From NCBI RefSeq assembly GCF_024979255.1, contig NZ_JANLCN010000015.1:1-64000 (forward strand): a DNA stretch of 64,000 bases, given 5' to 3'. The position numbers and the translations under genes are program-made. The stretch comes from Herbiconiux moechotypicola. Its GTDB lineage: Bacteria > Actinomycetota > Actinomycetes > Actinomycetales > Microbacteriaceae. Shown one piece after another: positions 43,116 through 50,857 of this stretch. The notes under the pieces were generated by a model that did not search any database, had not been told where the DNA came from, and saw only the letters and a program-made list of their open reading frames with translations. Position 1 is the stretch's first letter. Each line of letters begins with the position of its first letter.

Positions 43116-43892
43116 CTACGCCTGCGCGGTCGTTGCCGATTCGAAGTCCGTGGGCAGGCCCAGATCGGCGGCCAGGCGCAGGAGCACGGCATCGAAGTAG
43201 TCGTCCCGGTCGCTGACCGATCCGACCAGGTGGCCGAACAACTCGAAGGAGATCGTGCCGAACACCGTGGTCCAGGCCAGGAGGGTGCGGATGACGAGCT
43301 CGGCGGGAACCGCGACCTCGGGCGCGACCAGGTCGCGCATCCGCACCCATCCGATAGCGTCGGCGACGGCGGCCTCGTCGCGCCGGAGGTCTGCCGAGGG
43401 GGGAGGCGGGCTCGGCTCGGCACCGGCCGCCGCGCCGTCGAGCACGATGCCGAGGATGACGAGGATCACCCTCGCGGCAGGCTCGACCGTGGTCTGCGGT
43501 GCCGCGTAGCCGGGCACGGGGGAACCGTAGAGCAGGGCATAGTCACCGGGGTTCGCCAGGGCCCAGCGGCGCACGGCGCGCAGCGAGACGAGCCAGCGGG
43601 CGCCGAGATCGCTGCGATCGGCCACCGTCGCATCCGCCCGCTCGGCCGCGAGGCCGAGGTCGTCGTAGGCGAGCACGAGCAGGGCGGTGAGCAGCTCGTC
43701 ACGACTCGCGAAGTAGCGGTACACCGCCGAGGAGACCATGCCCACGTCACGGGCGACGGCGCGCAGCGACAGCCCGGCGGGCCCCTCTGCGGCGAGCCGG
43801 ATGCGCGCGGCGGCGAGGATCTCGGCCGTGATCTGATCGCGGGCGCGCGCCCTGGCCGACCGGGCGGGCGCGGGGGAGTCGTCGCTGTGCAT
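43116..43892 (-). CDS. TetR-family regulator
   Basis: A 258-residue TetR protein. Helix-turn-helix at about residues 35-80: LSLRAVARDVGMVSSAVYRY, FASRDELLTALLVLAYDDLG. The C-terminal ligand domain with RRWALANPGDYALLYGSPVP fits the WHG/TetR_C_13 group. CAGAGT lies six bases before the ATG (43899-43904 on the complement), suggesting a leaderless message. It is divergent from an NAD-dependent epimerase-like gene, and two identical palindromes in the 152-base gap are its obvious operators. Confidence 0.9.
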   Translation of the reverse strand: MHSDDSPAPARSARARARDQITAEILAAARIRLAAEGPAGLSLRAVARDVGMVSSAVYRYFASRDELLTALLVLAYDDLGLAAERADATVADRSDLGARWLVSLRAVRRWALANPGDYALLYGSPVPGYAAPQTTVEPAARVILVILGIVLDGAAAGAEPSPPPPSADLRRDEAAVADAIGWVRMRDLVAPEVAVPAELVIRTLLAWTTVFGTISFELFGHLVGSVSDRDDYFDAVLLRLAADLGLPTDFESATTAQA

Positions 43893-43933
43893 CCCCTCAC
43901 TCTGGCCTCTTGAGAGAGCAGGCGCAACAAACG

Positions 43934-43946
43934 AGAGCAGTGCTCT
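43934..43946. promoter_or_regulatory. Palindromic operator candidate, copy 1 (TetR/epimerase gap)
   Basis: AGAGCAGTGCTCT has perfect six-base arms around one central base. The same 13 bases occur again at 43982-43994, centre to centre 48 bases. A half-site AGAGCA lies at 43915-43920, beside the TetR promoter. Confidence 0.75.
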
Positions 43947-43980
43947 TGCGATCGGACCGGCGATCTGCGAGAGTGATTGC

Positions 43981-43995
43981 GAGAGCAGTGCTCTC
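43981..43995. promoter_or_regulatory. Palindromic operator candidate, copy 2 (TetR/epimerase gap)
   Basis: GAGAGCAGTGCTCTC is a perfect 7-1-7 palindrome containing the 13-base site of copy 1. It lies 49 bases ahead of the epimerase-like start and presumably blocks its promoter when TetR is bound. Confidence 0.75.
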
Positions 43996-44044
43996 CGTTC
44001 GGATCGGCTCGCGGTCCGGACCGGTTCATCAGGGAGGATTCATC

Positions 44045-44986
44045 ATGTCGGATCGTCACGTCGTCGTCGGGGCAGGGCCGGTGGGGCGGCACGTCGCCGC
44101 GCTGCTCGCAGAGCGGGGGTCGGAAGTGGTGGTCGTCACGCGGTCGGGCACCGACGTGGGTCTGCTGGGTGTGCGGTCGGTGCAGGCCGACGCGAGCGAC
44201 GTCGAGCAGCTCACGCGCGCGGTGGAGGGAGCCGACGTGCTGTACAACTGCGCCAACCCCGGCGACTACACCACCTGGGACACCGTGTGGCCGCCGCTCG
44301 CGAGCTCGCTGCTCGAGTCGGCCAGGCGCACCGGTGCCGTCTACGCCATCACGGGAAACCTCTACCCCTACGGTCCCGTCGACGTGCCGATGACCGAGGA
44401 GCTGCCGGATGCGGCGACCGACCACAAAGGGGTGCTCCGCGCCCGGCTGTGGGCCGATGCACTGGCTGCGCACCGCGCGGGCGAGGTGCGTGCCGTGGAG
44501 GTGCGGGGTTCCGACTACGTGGGGCCGGGTGTGGGGGCCAATGGGCATGTCACCCGCCAGCTGCCGACCGCCCGGCGGGGCAAGCGGGCCTGGGTGATCG
44601 GCGACCCCGACCAGCCGCACAGCTTCACCGACGTGCTCGACGTGGCGCGCATCCTGGTGGCCGCCGCCGAGGACGGCTCGGCGCACGGGAGGGTGTGGCA
44701 CGTTCCGTCGAACCCGCCGCGGTCGCAGCGGCAGGCGCTCACCGAGGTGCTCGCCGCCGGAGGGCTGCCGCCGGTGGCGGTCAGCGCCATCCCGCGCGCG
44801 GTGCTGCGACTGGGTGGCCTGGTCGTGCCGATGCTGCGCGAGATCGGCGAGCTGTCGTACCAGTGGACCCGCCCGTACGTGCTCGACGACAGCGCGTCGC
44901 GGGCGCACTTCGGCCTCGCGCCGACCCCGTGGGAGGACGTGTGCCGGCGTACCCTCGGATCGGGGATGGCGCCGGCGGCCATCTGA
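44045..44986 (+). CDS. NAD-dependent epimerase/dehydratase family protein
   Basis: A 313-residue Rossmann-fold oxidoreductase of the extended SDR type. The nucleotide motif reads [28 protein letters not shown]-like (VLYNCANPGDYTTW), ITGNLYPYGPV and VRGSDYVGPGVGANGHVTRQ are typical of actinobacterial NAD-dependent epimerase-like proteins that lack a clear Tyr-x-x-x-Lys pair. The substrate is unknown and some relatives are NADPH-binding stress proteins. GGGAGGATTCATC before the ATG is a strong ribosome binding site. Divergent TetR with twin palindromes implies it is inducible. Confidence 0.82.
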   Translation: MSDRHVVVGAGPVGRHVAALLAERGSEVVVVTRSGTDVGLLGVRSVQADASDVEQLTRAVEGADVLYNCANPGDYTTWDTVWPPLASSLLESARRTGAVYAITGNLYPYGPVDVPMTEELPDAATDHKGVLRARLWADALAAHRAGEVRAVEVRGSDYVGPGVGANGHVTRQLPTARRGKRAWVIGDPDQPHSFTDVLDVARILVAAAEDGSAHGRVWHVPSNPPRSQRQALTEVLAAGGLPPVAVSAIPRAVLRLGGLVVPMLREIGELSYQWTRPYVLDDSASRAHFGLAPTPWEDVCRRTLGSGMAPAAI

Positions 44987-45002
44987 GGGCACAATCTGTC
45001 GC

Positions 45003-45530
45003 ATGAGCGATCCGTTCACCAACCTCGTCGAGAAGACCGGCCGCGACATGCCCGCGTGGATCGCGATCGTGGGGTCGTCGGGTCTCGAGAAGCACGGGCA
45101 GATCGTCGCCTGGCTCAAGTCGGAGCACGGGCTCACGCACGGGTTCGCGAACGGCATCGCCCAGGCCTACCTGAATCGGGGTGCCTCCACCGACGCCGAC
45201 GACCTCGTCGCCGCGCAGTACGCCGGGGCGAAGGCGGCGCTGCGGCCCGTCTACGGCGGTCTTGTGGCCGCGGCGCTCGCGCTCGGTGACGACGTGGAGG
45301 TCGCGCCGAAGAAGACCGGAGTCTCCCTGCGGCGCAGCAAGCAGTTCGCCCTCATCGAGGTGCCGAGCGCCGCGCGGGTACAGCTGGGCCTGCAGCTGAA
45401 GGGGGTCGAGGCGACCGAGCGCCTGCGGGCCGGTAACACCATGTGCTCGCACCGCGTGGTGCTCACGGGCGTCGACGAGATCGACGACGAGCTGCGGGGG
45501 TGGCTGCGCGAAGCCTACGCCCGGGCCTGA
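45003..45530 (+). CDS. DUF4287/DUF5655 domain protein
   Basis: A 175-residue protein. The first part, VEKTGRDMPAWIAIVGSSGLEKHGQIVAWL, matches DUF4287; the second, from about residue 85 (LRPVYGGLVAAALALGDDVE, KTGVSLRRSKQFALIEVPSA), matches DUF5655. Proteins with this pair are common, single-copy and uncharacterised. CACAAT lies seven bases before the ATG (44990-44995), pointing to a leaderless message. Confidence 0.85.
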   Translation: MSDPFTNLVEKTGRDMPAWIAIVGSSGLEKHGQIVAWLKSEHGLTHGFANGIAQAYLNRGASTDADDLVAAQYAGAKAALRPVYGGLVAAALALGDDVEVAPKKTGVSLRRSKQFALIEVPSAARVQLGLQLKGVEATERLRAGNTMCSHRVVLTGVDEIDDELRGWLREAYARA

Positions 45531-45573
45531 GCCTGGGTGTCGTCGGGGCGCGCGGCGTTGTCGCTGGTGAGGT

Positions 45574-45864
45574 CTACGCCGTGCGTTCGGCGGCGACGCC
45601 GCGGAGCTCGGCGGTCGGCGGGTGGGCCCACTCCGCCGCGAGTTCGTCGAGCGACAGACCGAGGGTGGCGGCCAGGGCGGCGACCACACCGAAGGCGGGG
45701 CTCGGCAGGCGGCCGGTCTCGATCTTGCGGAGGGTCTCGGGCGAGATGCCCGAGAGGGTCGCCACTTCGTTGAGCGACCGTGACCCGCGGGCGGTGCGCA
45801 GGGCCGTGCCGAGCCGTCGCCCGGCCTCGAGCTGCTCGGGGGTGAGTGGTGCGCGCACCATCAT
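45574..45864 (-). CDS. Small XRE-type helix-turn-helix regulator
   Basis: A 96-residue protein consisting almost only of an XRE DNA-binding domain (residues about 10-75): TALRTARGSRSLNEVATLSG, ISPETLRKIETGRLPSPAFG. GGAGA precedes the first of two consecutive ATG codons. It is divergent from a methionine aminopeptidase gene, 64 bases away, and the gap contains two copies of GGTATTATCAT, so it very probably regulates that gene and itself. Confidence 0.88.
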   Translation of the reverse strand: MMVRAPLTPEQLEAGRRLGTALRTARGSRSLNEVATLSGISPETLRKIETGRLPSPAFGVVAALAATLGLSLDELAAEWAHPPTAELRGVAAERTA

Positions 45865-45890
45865 GTGAGTCTCCGGTCTGCCATCGCAGC

Positions 45891-45921
45891 GGTATTATCA
45901 TCCCGCATTCGGTATTATCAT
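45891..45921. promoter_or_regulatory. Duplicated operator/-10 element between HTH and methionine aminopeptidase genes
   Basis: GGTATTATCAT occurs at 45891-45901 and 45911-45921, exactly 20 bases apart, on one face of the helix. The second copy continues to GGTAT-TATC-ATACC, a perfect inverted repeat. TATCAT (45916-45921) is seven bases before the aminopeptidase ATG and can be its -10 box, so a bound regulator would block it. Confidence 0.65.
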
Positions 45922-45928
45922 ACCAGTC

Positions 45929-46687
45929 ATGATCGAACTCCACACGCCCGCCGAGATCGACCGGATGCGCGCCGCGGGCGACTTCGTGCGCACGACGCTG
46001 GCCGGGCTGGCCGCCCGCGTCGAGGTCGGGGTCAACCTGCTCGAGCTCGAGCACGCCGCACGCCGGGCCATCGAGCGACGTGGTGCGGTCTCGTGCTACT
46101 GGGACTATGCACCCTCGTTCGGCGAGGGACCGTTCCGTAACGTGATCTGCCTCTCGGTGAACGACGCCGCGCAGCACGGCCTGCCGCACGACTACGTGCT
46201 GCGCGACGGCGACGTGCTCAGCCTCGACTTCGCTGTCTCGGTCGACGGCTGGGTGGCGGATGCGGCGGTCACCGTGATCGCGGGGCGGCCCGATCCCGAC
46301 GACGAGCGCCTCATCCGCTCCACGCGCGAAGCGCTCGAGGCCGGCATCGCGGCCGCGGTGCCCGGCAACCGCATCGGTGACATCTCCGCGGCGATCGGCG
46401 CGGTGGCGGCGGCCTATGGCTACCCCGTCAACCGCGAGTTCGGCGGGCACGGCGTCGGCCGCACCATGCACGGCGACCTGTTCATCTGCAACGACGGCCG
46501 CCCCGGTCGCGGCTACCGCATCCGGCCCGGACTCGTGATCGCCCTCGAACCCTGGTGGGCGAAGACGACCGCGCGCATCCGGATGGACCCCGACGGCTGG
46601 ACCGTGCGCTCGGCCGACGGCAGCCGGGCCGCCCATACGGAGCACACCCTCGCCGTGACCGAGGACGGCCCGCTCGTGCTCACCTGA
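45929..46687 (+). CDS. map: Type I methionine aminopeptidase
   Basis: A 252-residue metalloaminopeptidase that removes the initiator Met. Metal ligands are visible: two Asp in SLDFAVSVDGWVADAAVTVI, His in REFGGHGVGRTMH, Glu in VIALEPWW and Glu in HTEHTLAVTEDG. Length fits bacterial MetAP-I without the N-terminal extension. TATCAT is seven bases before the ATG, so it is likely leaderless. A dedicated HTH regulator and duplicated operator are unusual for map, which is normally constitutive next to secY/adk; this is probably an accessory, regulated copy. Confidence 0.92.
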   Translation: MIELHTPAEIDRMRAAGDFVRTTLAGLAARVEVGVNLLELEHAARRAIERRGAVSCYWDYAPSFGEGPFRNVICLSVNDAAQHGLPHDYVLRDGDVLSLDFAVSVDGWVADAAVTVIAGRPDPDDERLIRSTREALEAGIAAAVPGNRIGDISAAIGAVAAAYGYPVNREFGGHGVGRTMHGDLFICNDGRPGRGYRIRPGLVIALEPWWAKTTARIRMDPDGWTVRSADGSRAAHTEHTLAVTEDGPLVLT

Positions 46688-46692
46688 GGCGA

Positions 46693-46720
46693 CCGCCGGC
46701 ACGGCACTTGACACCGGCGG
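46693..46720 (+). terminator. Weak hairpin after methionine aminopeptidase gene
   Basis: CCGCCGG (46693-46699) pairs with CCGGCGG (46714-46720) around a 14-base loop, six bases after the stop codon. There is no T run, so the assignment is tentative. Confidence 0.35.
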
Positions 46721-46742
46721 GGGTGAGGACGAAGGTCGCTGC

Positions 46743-47399
46743 ATGACCGGACGAATCGAGATCGATCTGTTCACCACGCTCGACGGGGTCTCCCAGGCGC
46801 CGGGCGGGCCCGACGAAGACCGCGACGGAGGCTTCGCCTTCGGCGGGTGGCAGGCGCCGTTCGACGACGACGAGATCGGCGCCGACGTGATGGCGGGCAT
46901 CGGGCGGCTCGACGCGCTGCTGCTCGGGCGAAAGACCTACGACATCTTCGCGTCGTACTGGCCGCACCACCTCGACGGCCCGGAGGGCGAGATCGGCCGC
47001 ACCTTCGACGAGGTGCCGAAGTACGTGGCGTCGCGGCACCGGCCCGAACTGACGTGGCGAGGTGCGCGGCTGCTCGACGACGATCCCGGCAGCGGCGGCA
47101 GCGGGCGGACTTCCGTGCTCGCCGGCCAGGTCGCCGCGCTGCGTGAGCGGCACCGCGAGGTGCACGTCATCGGCAGCATCGACTTCGCGCGCTCGCTCGT
47201 GGCCGACAACCTGTTCGACCGGCTCACCCTGTGGGTGTTCCCGATCGTGCTCGGGGCGGGCAAACGGCTCTTCCCCGACGACGGCCCGGCGAACCGGCTC
47301 ACGCTGCTGGAGCCGGCCGTGAGCACCCCGGCCGGCATCCTCATCCTGCGCTACGGCCCCACCGGAGAGACGCCGGCGACCGGCGACATGACGCGCTGA
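46743..47399 (+). CDS. Dihydrofolate-reductase-like / RibD C-terminal domain protein
   Basis: A 218-residue reductase-fold protein: IEIDLFTTLDGVSQAPGGPD, DALLLGRKTYDIFASYWPHH, VHVIGSIDFARSLVADNLFD and TLWVFPIVLGAGKRLFPDDG. These are the hallmarks of the DHFR-like RibD_C group, NADPH-binding proteins mostly of unknown substrate. The ATG follows a purine-rich stretch (GAGGACGAAGG) at long spacing. Convergent with the small acidic gene, four bases between stops. Confidence 0.9.
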   Translation: MTGRIEIDLFTTLDGVSQAPGGPDEDRDGGFAFGGWQAPFDDDEIGADVMAGIGRLDALLLGRKTYDIFASYWPHHLDGPEGEIGRTFDEVPKYVASRHRPELTWRGARLLDDDPGSGGSGRTSVLAGQVAALRERHREVHVIGSIDFARSLVADNLFDRLTLWVFPIVLGAGKRLFPDDGPANRLTLLEPAVSTPAGILILRYGPTGETPATGDMTR

Positions 47400-47402
47400 G
47401 GC

Positions 47403-47606
47403 TCAGGATCCGCTGTCGCTGTCGTCGGAGGGCGTGTCGTCGTCGGGCGTGGTGTCCCCGGCCTTGGCGTCGTAGAACGCCGCGTCGGCACGCTCCTGCG
47501 CGGCCCGGCCGGCTGCCTTCTCATCCTCGGTCGCCTCGTCGGAACCGCTCATCACCGGTTCGTCCTGGGTGTCGCCGGTGCCTTCGGGTGTGCTCGCATC
47601 GCTCAT
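47403..47606 (-). CDS. Small acidic hypothetical protein
   Basis: A 67-residue protein very rich in Asp, Glu, Ser, Thr and Gly (GDTQDEPVMSGSDEATEDEK, GDTTPDDDTPSDDSDSGS). No fold or motif is recognisable and it is probably disordered. TAGGGT lies seven bases before the ATG (47614-47619 on the complement), and its start is ten bases after the pgi stop on the same strand. It may be a real small gene, but composition alone cannot prove it. Confidence 0.5.
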   Translation of the reverse strand: MSDASTPEGTGDTQDEPVMSGSDEATEDEKAAGRAAQERADAAFYDAKAGDTTPDDDTPSDDSDSGS

Positions 47607-47616
47607 GCGCGCGACC

Positions 47617-49332
47617 CTACTCCTCGCGGAGCTCCAGGTACTTCGCGATCAGCGACTTCGTCGACGAGTCCTGCGACTCCAGCGCGGCGGCGTCGCCGTC
47701 GACCGCGGGGGCGATCTGCAGCGCCAGCTGCTTGCCGAGCTCGACGCCCCACTGGTCGAACGAGTCGATGCCCCAGATGGTGCCCTCGGTGAACACGATG
47801 TGCTCGTAGAGGGCGATCAGTTGACCGACCACGCCCGGCGTGAGAGCCGGAGCCAGGATGGAGGTGGTGGGCCGGTTGCCGCTGAACACGCGGGCGGGCA
47901 CGACCGACTCGGCGGTGCCCTCGGCGCGCACCTCGTCGGCCGTCTTGCCGAAGGCGAGCGCCTTGGTCTGGGCGAAGAAGTTCGCCAGGAACAGCGAGTG
48001 CACGTCGGCGTCGCCGTCTTTCAGCGGATGCGCGGGGTTGGCCACCGCGATGAAGTCGGCCGGGATGAGCCGGGTGCCCTGGTGGATGAGCTGGTAGAAG
48101 GCGTGCTGACCGTTGGTGCCCGGCTCGCCCCAGAAGATCTCACCGGTGTCGGTGGTGACGGGCGATCCGTCCCACCGCACGCTCTTGCCGTTGGACTCCA
48201 TCGTGAGCTGCTGCAGGTAGGCGGGAAACCGGTGCAGGTACTGCGCGTAGGGCAGCACCGCGTGGCTCTGCGCCCCGAGGAAATTGGTGTACCAGACGTT
48301 GAGCAGGCCCATCAGCACCGGCACGTTCTCGGCGAGCGGGGTGGTGCGCATGTGCTCGTCGATCGCGTGGAAGCCGGCCAGGAACTCGCGGAACCCGTCG
48401 GGGCCGATGGCGATGGCGACGCTCGTGCCGATGGCCGAGTCGACCGAGTAGCGGCCGCCCACCCAGTCCCAGAAGCCGAACGCGTTCTCGGGGTCGATGC
48501 CGAAGGCCGCCACCTTGTCGAGCGCGGTCGAGACGGCCACGAAGTGCTTGGCCACCGCTCCGGTGCGAGCGCTCTCGTCGTCGGCGATGGCTCCGGATGC
48601 GGTGAGCCCCTTCCACAGCCACTCGCGCGCCAGGCGGGCGTTGGTGAGCGTCTCGAGGGTGCCGAAGGTCTTCGACGCCACGATGAAGAGAGTGGTCTCG
48701 GGGTCGAGGCCGGCGGTCTTCTCGTAGATGTCGGAGGGGTCGATGTTCGACACGAAGCGGCACTCGAGCCCGGCCTGCACGTAAGGCTTGAGGGCCTCGT
48801 ACACCATCACCGGGCCGAGGTCCGACCCGCCGATGCCGATGTTCACCACCGTCTCGATGCGCTTGCCGGTCACACCGGTCCAGGCACCTGAGCGCACACG
48901 GTCGGCGAAGGCGAACACCTTCTCGAGGGTCGACTGCACCTCGGCGTCGATGTCGGCGCCGTCGACCACGAAGCCCGAGGCCGGGTCGAGGTCGGCCGCG
49001 GCCGGCGTGCCGGGAGCGGGGCGGCGGAGGGCGGTGTGCAGCACGGCGCGGTTCTCGGTGACGTTGATGTGCTCGCCGGCGATCATCTCCTGGTAGCGCG
49101 CGGCCACCCCGGCGTTCTCGGCGAGGGCGAGAAGGTGACCCAGGATCTCCTCGGTGACGAGGTTCTTCGACAGGTCGACCGTGAGGTCGGCGGCCTGGAA
49201 GGTGTAGCGGGCGGCCCGCTCGGGCTCCGCGGCGAACCAGGCCCGCAGGTCGGGCGCGAAGCCGGAGGCGATGCCCTCGAGCTCCTTCCACGCGGTGCTT
49301 GCAGTCGGGTCGATGGGCGCCGTTCCGGCCAT
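47617..49332 (-). CDS. pgi: Glucose-6-phosphate isomerase
   Basis: A 571-residue phosphoglucose isomerase that interconverts glucose-6-phosphate and fructose-6-phosphate in glycolysis. [52 protein letters not shown] and the C-terminal [17 protein letters not shown] are the standard signatures. Length is full. AGGAGAACC lies directly before the ATG. It stands alone apart from a possible small downstream gene. Confidence 0.97.
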   Translation of the reverse strand: MAGTAPIDPTASTAWKELEGIASGFAPDLRAWFAAEPERAARYTFQAADLTVDLSKNLVTEEILGHLLALAENAGVAARYQEMIAGEHINVTENRAVLHTALRRPAPGTPAAADLDPASGFVVDGADIDAEVQSTLEKVFAFADRVRSGAWTGVTGKRIETVVNIGIGGSDLGPVMVYEALKPYVQAGLECRFVSNIDPSDIYEKTAGLDPETTLFIVASKTFGTLETLTNARLAREWLWKGLTASGAIADDESARTGAVAKHFVAVSTALDKVAAFGIDPENAFGFWDWVGGRYSVDSAIGTSVAIAIGPDGFREFLAGFHAIDEHMRTTPLAENVPVLMGLLNVWYTNFLGAQSHAVLPYAQYLHRFPAYLQQLTMESNGKSVRWDGSPVTTDTGEIFWGEPGTNGQHAFYQLIHQGTRLIPADFIAVANPAHPLKDGDADVHSLFLANFFAQTKALAFGKTADEVRAEGTAESVVPARVFSGNRPTTSILAPALTPGVVGQLIALYEHIVFTEGTIWGIDSFDQWGVELGKQLALQIAPAVDGDAAALESQDSSTKSLIAKYLELREE

Positions 49333-49440
49333 GGGTTCTCCTGGAGACTCGAGCGTCGCATCCGGAGTCGTGAGCGGACGCGCTTACCTCGAACCTACCG
49401 CTTCGGAGTGACCCGGAGGTGACCGCCGGGAGACCGGGCG

Positions 49441-49454
49441 CTGACGCGCGTCAG
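49441..49454. terminator. Palindrome at the end of the second serine hydrolase gene
   Basis: CTGACGCGCGTCAG is a perfect 14-base palindrome covering the stop codon of the leftward serine hydrolase gene. With no loop it would form a stem only with fraying at the centre; a weak terminator or protein site are both possible. Confidence 0.35.
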
Positions 49455-50740
49455 TCGGCGTAGACCTCGTCGACCAGGTCGAGCGCGATCGTCGAGGCCG
49501 GGGCGCGGCCGTCGGCGGCCGGAGCGACGTTGGCCCACACCACGAGCGTCACGTCGTTCACCGGGTCGTAGCCCATGAACGAGTTGTAGCCGGGCAGCTC
49601 CCCGGTGTGACCGAAGAACGGACCGAGCCTGGCCAGGCCCCATCCGTATCCCGCGGCCGGGGCGCCGGCCGTGTCGGGGCTCGCCTCGGTGGTGGGCGCG
49701 ATGCTGTCGAGCCGGGCCTGCTGCAGCTCGGGATCGAGCAGGGCGACGGGGGTGCCGGGCTTGCCGCCGAGCGCCTCGACCCAGTCGGCCAGGTCGGTGG
49801 CCGTCGAGATGCCCGCCCCCGCCGACCAGGCCCACGACGGATTGTCGACGGTGCTGTCGTTCGGCTGGAGCGTGCCGGCCTCGGCGGCGGCGAAGAGGTC
49901 GGCGGGCAGGGCCGGGTTCGACATCGTGCCCACGTTGGTCCACCAGTAGTAGCCGTCCGAGCGCGGTTCGGGCAGCTGGGCGTCGTCGAGGGCGGGGAGC
50001 GAGGTCTCGTCGAGTCCGAGCGGGCCGAACAGCCTGTTCTCGAAGATCTGCGGCAACGGCTTGCCGTCGAGCTGCTCGGCGATGAGTCCGAGCAGCACGG
50101 TGTTCGTGTTGGAGTAGTGCCAGCCCTCGCCCGGCGCGAAGTAGGGCGGCAGGGAGAGACCGATGGCCACGAGCTCTTCGGGGTTCCAGACCCGCTCCGG
50201 CTCGTCGTCCATGGCCGCGTTGAGCTCGTAGGTCTCGGTGTAGTTGAACAGTCCGCTGCGCATCGTGAGGAGCTGCTCGATGGTGATGTTCTCGCCGTTC
50301 GGCACGTCGGGGCGGTAGAGCGATACCGGGTCGTCGAGGGCGATGCGGCCCTCGCCGACGAGCTGCAGGATGACGGTGCCGGTCCACGTCTTGGTGTTCG
50401 ACCCCACCCGGATGTGGTCATCGATCGAGACGGGGGTGTCGCCGCCGCGGGTGGTGGTGCCGAAGGTCGCGGTCACCTCGCCCTCCGGCGTGCGCAGCAG
50501 CAGGGCGGCGCCCGCCTGCCCGAGGTCTTCTGCGGTCGACTCGAACAGCGAGACCAGGCCGTCCCGGTCGAGGGGCGCCAGCGTCTGGTAGACGCGCGCC
50601 GCGTCGCCGCCGGCGGTGGCGGACGGTGTGGGCACAGCGCTGCTCGAGGTGGGCGTACCCACGGTGCACCCCGCGAGGAGGAGTGCGGACACGGGGAGCA
50701 CCAGGAGGGGGTGCGCTGCGGTGAGGGCGCGTCTGATCAC
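49451..50740 (-). CDS. Beta-lactamase-family serine hydrolase, lipoprotein
   Basis: A 429-residue PF00144 serine hydrolase with a lipobox (LLAGC, Cys25). SxxK is SNTK in RVGSNTKTWTGTV, YxN is YSN in GWHYSNTNTVLLGL and the third motif is HTG in PFFGHTGELPGYNSF. It belongs to the D-Ala-D-Ala carboxypeptidase-like group and should act outside the membrane. The start is a GTG with GGGAG upstream. It is divergent from the decarboxylase operon with a 117-base gap. Confidence 0.88.
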   Translation of the reverse strand: MIRRALTAAHPLLVLPVSALLLAGCTVGTPTSSSAVPTPSATAGGDAARVYQTLAPLDRDGLVSLFESTAEDLGQAGAALLLRTPEGEVTATFGTTTRGGDTPVSIDDHIRVGSNTKTWTGTVILQLVGEGRIALDDPVSLYRPDVPNGENITIEQLLTMRSGLFNYTETYELNAAMDDEPERVWNPEELVAIGLSLPPYFAPGEGWHYSNTNTVLLGLIAEQLDGKPLPQIFENRLFGPLGLDETSLPALDDAQLPEPRSDGYYWWTNVGTMSNPALPADLFAAAEAGTLQPNDSTVDNPSWAWSAGAGISTATDLADWVEALGGKPGTPVALLDPELQQARLDSIAPTTEASPDTAGAPAAGYGWGLARLGPFFGHTGELPGYNSFMGYDPVNDVTLVVWANVAPAADGRAPASTIALDLVDEVYAD

Positions 50741-50857
50741 CCCACCACGCTCCCATCCGGCCGGGATGCGCGGAATAGACCCAGGTCCCCAGGCGCGGAG
50801 AAGGGATGCTGGGGTTCGGCGCTCCGGCTGGGTATCGTATGGTCACCGGAGGTGCCG

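Noticed and set aside
44045-44986. Sugar-nucleotide epimerase in a polysaccharide locus
   Set aside because: No glycosyltransferase or nucleotide-sugar genes adjoin it and the Tyr-x-x-x-Lys pair is not evident.
41802-50740. Beta-lactam resistance genes
   Set aside because: The serine hydrolases are lipoproteins of the general PF00144 group and one is coupled to dacB; nothing shows drug hydrolysis.
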